Assembly: GCA_030266365.1 (NCBI GenBank)
Contig: JAJDHV010000012.1
Span: 1 to 34,123 of the forward strand
Source: Synergistaceae bacterium OttesenSCG-928-I11
Lineage (GTDB): Bacteria > Synergistota > Synergistia > Synergistales > Synergistaceae
Length of the DNA stretch: 34,123 nucleotides
Reading direction: 5' to 3'
Both the position numbers and the translations under genes were made by a program. Positions 25,196 to 31,341 of this stretch are shown here, one piece after another; the first letter of the stretch is position 1, and each line of letters starts with the position of its first letter. A model generated the notes under the pieces. That model did no database searches, had not been told where the DNA came from, and saw only the letters and a program-made list of their open reading frames with translations.

Positions 25196-25695
25196 ACGAC
25201 AACGAAACGAATACACACTGGAAAACATGGTATGGACTCATATCGACACTGTTCGGCCTCGGCAATTACAGCAAAATGCCTGGGACGCTCGGTACGCTTG
25301 CGGCAACGATCGTTCTCCTGGTCATGGGACGAGTCGATCCGATTCTTCTTCTGGCGACGATCGCCATCGGCACCGTCGTTGCGGACCGATACGCGAAGGT
25401 AACCGCAAAGGAAGACCCCGGCGAAGTGATCATCGACGAAGTCGCGGGCTACTGGGTGTCCATGTACGGTCTCGACGCATCGTACGGCATCGTCGCGTTT
25501 TTCCTCTTCCGCATCGTGGATATCCTGAAGCCCTTTCCCGTCCGAACGATGGAGCGCCTCCCGGGCGGAATCGGAATCATGGCAGACGACATCTGCGGAG
25601 GCGTTGTCGTGAATATCCTGCTGCGATTTCTGTACTGGTTCTTTTTTGCCGGCGGTTTTACCGTATTGCAAAACTATCTTGGAATCGGAGGCTGA
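25192..25695 (+). CDS. pgpA: phosphatidylglycerophosphatase A
   Basis: This 167-residue membrane enzyme removes the phosphate from phosphatidylglycerophosphate to give phosphatidylglycerol. The PgpA signature is complete: GLGNYSKMPGTLGTL near the start, DEVAGYW, FRIVDILKPFP and GIMADDICGG, with three or four hydrophobic helices. The ATG at 25192 overlaps the rimO stop; a longer open frame starting upstream is not needed. The product is the substrate for the cardiolipin-synthase-like enzyme encoded at 6943-8520. Confidence 0.93.
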   Translation: MNDNETNTHWKTWYGLISTLFGLGNYSKMPGTLGTLAATIVLLVMGRVDPILLLATIAIGTVVADRYAKVTAKEDPGEVIIDEVAGYWVSMYGLDASYGIVAFFLFRIVDILKPFPVRTMERLPGGIGIMADDICGGVVVNILLRFLYWFFFAGGFTVLQNYLGIGG

Positions 25696-25701
25696 TGCGC
25701 G

Positions 25702-26226
25702 GTGTACGAGCGAAACAAACGATCGGAAATTGACGATCTGTCGCGAAAAATCCTGGACATTTCCCTCGCATGTCATGGTGAACCCAGCCGCAAACTTTTT
25801 ACTTTTGCGGAATCGTGCACGGGGGGGCTCGTCGCGTCGGCGATCACCGGCGTGCCGGGGGCTTCTGCCGTCTTTTCGGGCAGTTTTGTCGCATACAGCA
25901 ATCTGGCGAAAATCGAACTCCTGAACGTGACCCCCGAGACGATCGAGCGCCACGGTGCCGTGAGCGGGGAGTGCGCGGCGGAGATGGCGTGGGGAGCACT
26001 GCGCAAATTCGACACACGGATTGCGGTCAGCGTCACGGGAATCGCGGGACCAGACGGCGGGAGCGAACAAAAACCCGTCGGCACGGTATGGTTTGCCGCC
26101 TGCCATTGCGACGGCAGAATGCGTTTGAAAAGGGGTTTCTACCCAAACAAAAACAGACGGGCAGTCCAGTTGAACGCAACGCACGCGGCACTTCGCATGC
26201 TCATACTCGCCCTGTCCGAGCTGTAA
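25702..26226 (+). CDS. pncC: nicotinamide-nucleotide amidase (CinA C-terminal domain protein)
   Basis: This 174-residue protein consists only of the CinA C-terminal domain. It has the catalytic block FTFAESCTGG, then PGAS..F.GSFVAYSN, VSVTGIAGPDGG and KPVGTVW. PncC enzymes deamidate nicotinamide mononucleotide to nicotinate mononucleotide for NAD recycling. The N-terminal CinA domain is absent. GTG at 25702 has GGAGG about 10 bases before it. Placement directly before recA matches the cinA-recA arrangement common in bacteria. Confidence 0.9.
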   Translation: MYERNKRSEIDDLSRKILDISLACHGEPSRKLFTFAESCTGGLVASAITGVPGASAVFSGSFVAYSNLAKIELLNVTPETIERHGAVSGECAAEMAWGALRKFDTRIAVSVTGIAGPDGGSEQKPVGTVWFAACHCDGRMRLKRGFYPNKNRRAVQLNATHAALRMLILALSEL

Positions 26227-26262
26227 TCGACGTGCAAAAAAAGAACCGGAGGTGTAGATAGA

Positions 26263-27414
26263 GTGTCAAAACGGAAAGATGCAACAACAAAAGAGGAAGT
26301 GCTGGAGAGAGCGATTACCGACATCAAACAGAAGTTCGGTGATGGTGCGATCATGAAGCTCGGGGAGCGGACGAACATGAACATTGAGGTCATCCCGACC
26401 GGCGTTCTGCCGCTCGACGTGGCACTCGGAATCGGCGGCATCCCAAGGGGACGCATCGTTGAACTGTATGGCCCGGAAGGCGGAGGAAAGACGACCATCG
26501 CGCTCCACATCATCGCGGAAGCGCAGAAAAGAGGTGGCGTCACGGCCTTCATCGACGCAGAGCACGCGCTCGACCCGGGCCTCGCCACCGCAATCGGCGT
26601 CAATACGGGCGAGATGTACCTCTCCCAACCGGACAGCGGCGAGCAGGCGTTTTTCATCATCGACTCGCTCGTGCGAAGCGGCGCGGTCGAGTTGATCGTT
26701 GTCGACTCGGTAGCCGCGCTGACCCCCCAGGGGGAGATCGACGGCAAAATCGAGGAGGGACCGAACAAGAGCGTCGGCCTGCACGCGCGGCTTATGTCGT
26801 ACGCGTTGCGGCGGCTGACGGCCGTCGTCTCGAAGAGCAAGACGACCATCGTCTTCATCAACCAACTTCGTTCAACGATCAGCACCGGTTACAGCAGCGG
26901 ACCAACGGAGACGACGACGGGCGGACGCGCGCTCAAGTTCTACAGCTCGGTGCGCATCGAGGTGCGCAGGGCGGCGTCGATCTCGCAGGGCGACACGCAA
27001 ATCGGGCACGAACTGAAAATCAAGGTCACGAAAAACAAGCAGGCACCGCCCTTCCGCACCGCGCACACGACGCTGATCTACGGCAAAGGCGTTCCGAAGG
27101 CGATGGCGGTCCTCGACATGGCGCTCGACATGAACATCGTCAAGAGAAAGGGCTCCTGGATCGCTTACAAGGGGGAGACCGTTGCGCAGGGCAAGGAGGG
27201 AACGGCCGAGTACTTGCAGGAGCACCCGGAACTGATGGAAGAAATCAAGGCGGAAGTCCTGGCAAAGGTCGCGGAGGCGAACGGCCTGATCATTGGCCCA
27301 CCCGTGGATGCAAACGCCGACAGCATCATTCCGCAGGATATGATGACCGCGGATTTGCTCGAGGAAGGCGCCATCGCCATGGATCTGGATGCGCCGCTCC
27401 CCGACGAGGAGTAA
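26263..27414 (+). CDS. recA: recombinase RecA with unusual DNA-binding loops
   Basis: This 383-residue protein is a full-length RecA that forms filaments on single-stranded DNA for strand exchange and LexA-type co-protease activity. Core blocks are clear: FGDGAIMKLG (25-34), the Walker A loop (70-77), AEHALDP (99-105), Walker B LIVVDSVAAL (144-153) and an acidic C-terminal tail. Three sites deviate from the usual pattern: Walker A reads GPEGGGKT rather than GPESSGKT; loop L1 (about 160-172) is longer, with DGKIEEGPNKSVGL; loop L2 (about 203-221) reads STISTGYSSGPTETTTGG, lacking the common VMFGNPE core. The start is GTG with GGAGG upstream. I see no LexA box before it. A strong terminator follows. 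Confidence 0.95.
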   Translation: MSKRKDATTKEEVLERAITDIKQKFGDGAIMKLGERTNMNIEVIPTGVLPLDVALGIGGIPRGRIVELYGPEGGGKTTIALHIIAEAQKRGGVTAFIDAEHALDPGLATAIGVNTGEMYLSQPDSGEQAFFIIDSLVRSGAVELIVVDSVAALTPQGEIDGKIEEGPNKSVGLHARLMSYALRRLTAVVSKSKTTIVFINQLRSTISTGYSSGPTETTTGGRALKFYSSVRIEVRRAASISQGDTQIGHELKIKVTKNKQAPPFRTAHTTLIYGKGVPKAMAVLDMALDMNIVKRKGSWIAYKGETVAQGKEGTAEYLQEHPELMEEIKAEVLAKVAEANGLIIGPPVDANADSIIPQDMMTADLLEEGAIAMDLDAPLPDEE

Positions 27415-27454
27415 GCGAGCAAAAATCGAAAAAATATTATAAAAAGAGACGATA

Positions 27455-27510
27455 AAAAACGGGAAGGCCGCGAATCCCCCAAAGGGGTGCGTCGCGGCCT
27501 TCCCGTTTTT
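27455..27510. terminator. strong bidirectional terminator between recA and the thiamine operon
   Basis: A 19-bp perfect inverted repeat (27455-27473 with 27492-27510) includes a GC-rich core GGGAAGGCCGCGA and is flanked by A and T runs, so it ends transcription in both directions. The 18-base loop contains a further CCCC/GGGG pair. The minus-strand HAD gene stop codon touches its edge. Confidence 0.95.
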
Positions 27511-28181
27511 TATTCTCGTTCGATCGGCTTGAAAGACGGTAGAGGCGCTTCCCGAAAATCGCGAAAGTATCCATCTGCGATTTTTCTCAACTCCGCCTCG
27601 TCGTGGGAGGAAGCGTCGTCCTGTATGCAGTAGACACGCATCCGCGCGCGCTTGGCGCTTCTTACCGCCGGCAAAATATCTTCGAAGACGACGCACGAGC
27701 TTGCTTGGGTATTCAATCTTTCGGCCGCGAGCAGGAAAATATCCGGAAACTCTTTTCCCCTCCCGACTTCGTCCGTCGAACACTGCACGTCGAAAAAATC
27801 GTAAATTCCGTTGTTCCTGAGCACCGGTTCGGAGAGTTCCGGGTGAAGGCTCGTCGCCGTCGCCAGTTTGACGCCGCGTTGTTTGAGGGCCGTCAGATAC
27901 TCGAACGCGTGGTTTTTGAGGCGAATCTCGTTCGCGTATTCGTGGCGCGCCATATCTTGCCACTCCCGCATGATTTCCTCTTCCGTCGTTTTGAGAGAAA
28001 AGCGATCGATCGTATAGCGCGCGACCTGTTGAAAAGAGAGCGGTGCGATCGTTCGCGCGTAGTCTTCAGGAACGGGGATTCCCCGTTTTGACAAAAAATA
28101 GAAATCGATCTTCTCCCAGACATGCATCGAGTCAAGCAGCGTGCCGTCCAAATCGAAGATCGCCGCGGCGAAATCATGCAT
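27510..28181 (-). CDS. HAD-superfamily phosphatase in the thiamine operon
   Basis: This 223-residue protein has the haloacid-dehalogenase motifs: FDLDGTLLDS (9-18; nucleophile Asp and acid/base Asp), TATS (about 104-107), a lysine in RGKEFPD, and the metal-binding FEDI block near 172. The helical cap between motifs I and II is of the beta-phosphoglucomutase type. Its ATG overlaps the thiE stop in ATGCATGA (28181-28174), and its Shine-Dalgarno site is poor, so translation should be coupled to thiE. Being last in thiD-thiM-thiE, it could dephosphorylate thiamine phosphate or a precursor, but this is inference; HAD phosphatases are broad in substrate. Confidence 0.85.
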   Translation of the reverse strand: MHDFAAAIFDLDGTLLDSMHVWEKIDFYFLSKRGIPVPEDYARTIAPLSFQQVARYTIDRFSLKTTEEEIMREWQDMARHEYANEIRLKNHAFEYLTALKQRGVKLATATSLHPELSEPVLRNNGIYDFFDVQCSTDEVGRGKEFPDIFLLAAERLNTQASSCVVFEDILPAVRSAKRARMRVYCIQDDASSHDEAELRKIADGYFRDFREAPLPSFKPIERE

Positions 28182-28818
28182 TGTGGTGACGAGCGCCGGA
28201 AAGAAACGAGGTTTTGAGAGACGTAGCCGAAGCGGCCATGTCCGGCTGCGAGAGGATCGCCGAGACGACGGCAATGCCGTCGATTCCGATGCCTGCGAGC
28301 ATGGGCAGCGTCCGCTCGTTGATCCCGCCGATCGCCACGATCGGAAGCCCCGTCTCACGCTTGATTCGCGCGAGCTCGTCGACCGAGACACTCCTGGTGT
28401 CTTTTTTCGTATCTGTCGGGAACATCGCCCCGACGCCGAGGTAGTCCGCGCCACCCTCTTTTGCAATAAGGGCCTCATCCAGGTTCGCGACTGAAACGCC
28501 GACGAGCATGTCACAGACGAGCCGCCGCGCAACCGCGAGCGGCAGGTCACTCTGGCCGATGTGCAAGCCGTCAACACGGACAGCGAGCGCGATATCCGCC
28601 CTGTCGTTGACGATGAGCGGGATGCCGTGAGCATCGGTGATCGCTTTGATCCGACACGCCTGCTCGAAAAATTCGCGCGACGACGCCGTTTTCTCTCGAA
28701 TCTGGACGACGGTGCAACCGCCCCGAATAGCCGACTCGACAGCCGCTTCCAATGTCCCACTTGCAAGGAGTTCTCTGTCCGTGACCAGATAGAGTGTATA
28801 ATCTACCGCTTTTCGCAT
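28174..28818 (-). CDS. thiE: thiamine phosphate synthase
   Basis: This 214-residue TIM-barrel enzyme joins HMP diphosphate and thiazole phosphate to give thiamine phosphate. Conserved blocks are LYLVTDR, VQIREK, NDRADIAL, DGLHIGQSDLP, GVGAMFPTDTKKD and AIGGIN. Together they form the pyrophosphate and thiazole binding sites. The start at 28818 overlaps the thiM end by 16 bases, and the stop overlaps the HAD gene. A longer open frame upstream runs antisense-free through thiM in another frame and is not coding. Confidence 0.95.
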   Translation of the reverse strand: MRKAVDYTLYLVTDRELLASGTLEAAVESAIRGGCTVVQIREKTASSREFFEQACRIKAITDAHGIPLIVNDRADIALAVRVDGLHIGQSDLPLAVARRLVCDMLVGVSVANLDEALIAKEGGADYLGVGAMFPTDTKKDTRSVSVDELARIKRETGLPIVAIGGINERTLPMLAGIGIDGIAVVSAILSQPDMAASATSLKTSFLSGARHHNA

Positions 28819-29627
28819 GTTATTTTCAGCCTTCTCTCCAGTGTTTCGGGCGACATGTTGCCGATTTCGTCGATGAGACGTACCCGCATACTGCCGACAC
28901 CCTCCTTTGCCGTTCGCTCGTAGGCAAGTTCTCCCGCGATTCCCATGACTGCGATGCCGCAGACGGTCGCCTCGAACGGAGGCACGCCCGCACCACAAAA
29001 GGATGCGATCAGAGAAGTGCACATACACCCCGTTCCCGTAATGCGCGCCATCGCCGGGTGCCCGTTTTCGATCAAGGCAGCGCCGCAATCTGCGACGACG
29101 ACATCCGTCGCGCCGGTTGCGGCGTATATCGTGCCAGACGATGTCCTGCACTGAAGCATCGATATCGTTTTTTCAAAGTCCGCCTGGACGCACCCGGTGT
29201 CGACACCTTTCGCCCGTACATCCATGCCCGCGATGTGCATGATTTCGGAGGCGTTTCCGCGTATGACGGAAAAGCGGATTTCACGTAACAGACGAGCCGC
29301 CGTATCGCTGCGAAACGCCGTCGCCCCGACACCGACGGGATCGAAGACGACGGGAATGTCGCAAGCATTCGCGACACTGCCCGAGGCAAGCATAGAACCG
29401 ATCGTGCGCGCATTCAACGTCCCCATGTTGATGACAAGCGCCGAGGCGATCCGCGTCATTTCAGGGGCTTCGGCGAGGTCGTCCGCCATAACGGGCGAGG
29501 CACCGATCGCAAGCGTCGCGTTTGCGCAGTCGTTCACCGTGACGTAGTTCGTGATGTGATGTACGAGAGGGGCAAGCGTACGCACTTTCTCGAGATGTGC
29601 AGAGAGTGTCGCGATATCAATTCTCAC
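28803..29627 (-). CDS. thiM: hydroxyethylthiazole kinase
   Basis: This 274-residue kinase phosphorylates 5-(2-hydroxyethyl)-4-methylthiazole taken up from outside. Signature blocks are HHITNYVTVNDCAN (23-36), DPVGVGAT, IRGNASEI and ITGTGCM with the catalytic cysteine. Its presence with thiD and thiE, and the absence of thiC or thiG from the operon, indicate thiamine salvage rather than complete synthesis. The start overlaps the thiD stop by 11 bases. Confidence 0.95.
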   Translation of the reverse strand: MRIDIATLSAHLEKVRTLAPLVHHITNYVTVNDCANATLAIGASPVMADDLAEAPEMTRIASALVINMGTLNARTIGSMLASGSVANACDIPVVFDPVGVGATAFRSDTAARLLREIRFSVIRGNASEIMHIAGMDVRAKGVDTGCVQADFEKTISMLQCRTSSGTIYAATGATDVVVADCGAALIENGHPAMARITGTGCMCTSLIASFCGAGVPPFEATVCGIAVMGIAGELAYERTAKEGVGSMRVRLIDEIGNMSPETLERRLKITCEKR

Positions 29628-30435
29628 TTTTCGCGCACCCCCTCAGTCCATATTCATACAGATCGTGGAAGTGATTCGTCGGACCGTTGCCTCGCCCAAT
29701 ATCGAGCGCATGCCGGATGGCGGTCGTCACATATTCCTTCGCGAGACGGACGGACTCCGGCAAGGAGTGCCCCAGAGCCAGATTCGACGCAATCGCGGAG
29801 GAATAGGTGCAGCCCGTTCCATGCGTGTTTTTCGTGTCGATTCGCGCGGTGTCGTATTCGTGGAAATTTTTCCCGTCGTAAAGAACGTCGACGGCCCGTC
29901 CGCTCAGGTGCCCTCCCTTTACGAGCACGTTGCACGAGCCCATCTTCTGTATCGCTTCGGCCGCAGCGCGCATGTCTTCGACCCTCTCAATGCGAATGCC
30001 TGCGATTTTTTCCGCCTCGGGAATGTTCGGGGTCAAAAGATCCGCGCGCGGAATGATCCGCTCGATCAGCGTGGAGATGGCACGCGGCTCCATGAGCGGG
30101 GCGCCGTTTTTGGCGTACATGACGGGGTCGACAACGACATTCGCGGGGCGGTACTCGTCCAGCTTTTCCGCGACCGCACACATGGCTTCCGGTGTCGACA
30201 GCATGCCGATTTTCACCGCGTCGACGCCGATGTCTTCGAAGACTGCGTCGATCTGTTCCGCGACGACGCGCGGATCGACGTTCTGGATGCTGATGACTCG
30301 GAACGTGTTTTCCGCGACGACCGAGACGACGACGCTCATTCCGAACACACCGTGTGCGGAGAACGTTTTGAGATCGGCCTGGATTCCAGCGCCACCGCTG
30401 CAATCTGATCCCGCGATGCTCAATACTTTTTTCAT
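29617..30435 (-). CDS. thiD: hydroxymethylpyrimidine/phosphomethylpyrimidine kinase
   Basis: This 272-residue ribokinase-type enzyme phosphorylates HMP and HMP phosphate to HMP diphosphate. It begins with IAGSDCSGGAGIQADLKTF (7-25) and has VVDPVM, LTPNIPEAE and THGTGCTYSSAI, the anion hole and catalytic region. It is the first gene behind the TPP riboswitch. AAGGAG lies a few bases before the ATG on the minus strand. Confidence 0.96.
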   Translation of the reverse strand: MKKVLSIAGSDCSGGAGIQADLKTFSAHGVFGMSVVVSVVAENTFRVISIQNVDPRVVAEQIDAVFEDIGVDAVKIGMLSTPEAMCAVAEKLDEYRPANVVVDPVMYAKNGAPLMEPRAISTLIERIIPRADLLTPNIPEAEKIAGIRIERVEDMRAAAEAIQKMGSCNVLVKGGHLSGRAVDVLYDGKNFHEYDTARIDTKNTHGTGCTYSSAIASNLALGHSLPESVRLAKEYVTTAIRHALDIGRGNGPTNHFHDLYEYGLRGCAKSEN

Positions 30436-30454
30436 TCTCGTATCTTCTCCTTAG

Positions 30455-30485
30455 AAAATAAAAAATCCCCGCCTGACGGCGGGGG
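30455..30485 (-). terminator. second intrinsic terminator of the thiamine leader
   Basis: On the minus strand CCCCGCC, a 4-base loop and GGCGGGG (30484-30467) are followed by ATTTTTTATTTT. The structure lies just before the thiD Shine-Dalgarno site, downstream of the riboswitch, where an expression platform is expected. Confidence 0.85.
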
Positions 30486-30487
30486 TC

Positions 30488-30520
30488 AAAAAAGGACGCG
30501 TTCGTCGTTACGAAGCGTCC
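30488..30520 (-). terminator. first intrinsic terminator of the thiamine leader
   Basis: On the minus strand GGACGC-TTCGT, loop AACG and ACGAA-C-GCGTCC (30520-30494) form an 11-bp stem with one bulge, followed directly by six T (30493-30488). It stands immediately upstream of a second terminator, so the leader carries two in a row. Confidence 0.75.
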
Positions 30521-30542
30521 CATCGTGCCATTCGTGATGAAT

Positions 30543-30629
30543 GCGATTGCTCCCTACGTCAGTATTAACTAACAGGTTCAAAGGGTCAGGTTTTACCTTC
30601 TCAACTCCATGGAGTTCCCCTGCAAACGC
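30543..30629 (-). promoter_or_regulatory. TPP riboswitch (THI element) controlling thiD-thiM-thiE
   Basis: Read on the minus strand, the leader has the invariant TPP-aptamer parts in order: AGGGGAACTC, GGAGTTGAGA (the CUGAGA-like loop), ACCCTTTGAACCTG, and GACGTAGGGA. Flanking GCGTTTGC and GCAATCGC (one mismatch) can pair as helix P1. Two intrinsic terminators follow, so bound thiamine diphosphate should stop transcription before thiD. The aptamer begins almost at the transcription start predicted from the promoter at 30635-30663. Confidence 0.95.
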
Positions 30630-30634
30630 AAAGA

Positions 30635-30663
30635 ATTATACCCATAATTGACCCGTTAGGCAA
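30635..30663 (-). promoter_or_regulatory. promoter of the thiamine salvage operon
   Basis: On the minus strand TTGCCT (30663-30658) and TATAAT (30640-30635) are separated by 17 bases. The predicted start, near 30628, coincides with the first strand of riboswitch helix P1. A dyad-symmetric sequence (30662-30684) abuts the -35 box. Confidence 0.75.
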
Positions 30664-30919
30664 ACCGTTTGGCAAACTGGTTTTCACAAATCCCTCGCTT
30701 TCGCTTCACATTTTTCTCACATTCGATCGATAAGATATTCGAATTGAATTGCCCCCCAAGGCAATGGCATTACTTTTCTTCTTGCACCACTTGCGGTATT
30801 TGAACAACATTTTCTCATTCTAAAGATGCTGCACGAAGAAATATTTCCGTGGGAAAAGCGATCTCTCGATGATGCTCACCCTTTTTTCGTGGAAATACGC
30901 TTTCAATCTAAGGGTATGT
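30664..30919. other. AT-rich intergenic region between the divergent thiamine and V-ATPase promoters
   Basis: This stretch of 256 bases has no supported gene. It holds a dyad, AACCGTTTG-G-CAAACTGGTT (30662-30684), which also reads as two direct copies of GGCAAAC, and a 6-bp hairpin ATTGCC/GGCAAT (30748-30765) with no T run. I recognise no tRNA, sRNA or known regulator site. A minus-strand open frame starting in the first ATPase gene crosses it but looks non-coding. Confidence 0.6.
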
Positions 30920-30948
30920 TTGACTAGAATATTCAGTGCGGCTAAAAT
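30920..30948 (+). promoter_or_regulatory. promoter of the V-type ATPase operon
   Basis: TTGACT (30920-30925) and TAAAAT (30943-30948) are 17 bases apart, one of the best sigma-70-type matches in the window. Transcription should start near 30955, about 60 bases before the first start codon. Confidence 0.75.
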
Positions 30949-30953
30949 CAACA

Positions 30954-30994
30954 AAGTCGAAATGCCTGTCATTCTGTGAATGATCGACTTTTTT
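30954..30994 (+). promoter_or_regulatory. leader hairpin with T run in the V-ATPase operon (possible attenuator)
   Basis: AAGTCGA (30954-30960) pairs with TCGACTT (30984-30990), and inside it TCATTC pairs with GAATGA around TGT, leaving an 8-base bulge on the 5' side. Six T (30989-30994) follow, overlapping the end of the stem. The shape is that of an intrinsic terminator between the promoter and the first gene. It starts almost at the predicted 5' end, so it could instead protect the message. Confidence 0.5.
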
Positions 30995-31014
30995 CCCGAA
31001 GGGAGGTGGCACGA

Positions 31015-31341
31015 TTGGCTCAAAATATGGCTGACGAAATCAGGGCCAAGGAAAACGATGCCAAACACATCGTCGCCGAGGCGAAGTCCGAGGCAGCGCG
31101 TGTTCTGGCTACAGCTCGAACAGCGGCTGAACAATCCATCAAGGAAGCAAAACAAAAATCGCACAGATTCTTTCGCGACCAGGTAACAAAAGCCGAACAG
31201 GAAGCGGAAGCGACTGCGGAAAAAACGGTCGAAGCCGGCAGAAGAGAAACCGAACAATTCTACGCCGACAACAAATCCAGGACGACCGAAGCGATCGATT
31301 GGCTGACAAAAGAGGTGATGTCTTCTTATGGCAATATCTGA
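31015..31341 (+). CDS. V-type ATP synthase peripheral stalk subunit (G/H)
   Basis: This 108-residue protein is almost entirely helical, with Ala-, Glu- and Lys-rich heptads (EAKSEAARVLATAR and similar), as expected for the small partner of subunit E in the V-type ATPase peripheral stalk. It has no membrane segment. TTG at 31015 is chosen because GGGAGGTG lies 6 bases upstream; a GTG 13 codons earlier lies inside the leader hairpin. The 3' end overlaps subunit I by 14 bases. Confidence 0.85.
   Translation: MAQNMADEIRAKENDAKHIVAEAKSEAARVLATARTAAEQSIKEAKQKSHRFFRDQVTKAEQEAEATAEKTVEAGRRETEQFYADNKSRTTEAIDWLTKEVMSSYGNI

Noticed and set aside
28182-28766. N-terminal extension of the HAD open frame
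   Set aside because: It lies out of frame within thiE, and the HAD domain is complete from the ATG at 28181.
30748-30765. ATTGCC/GGCAAT hairpin as a terminator
   Set aside because: The stem has only six pairs and no T run follows on either strand, so it does not qualify.
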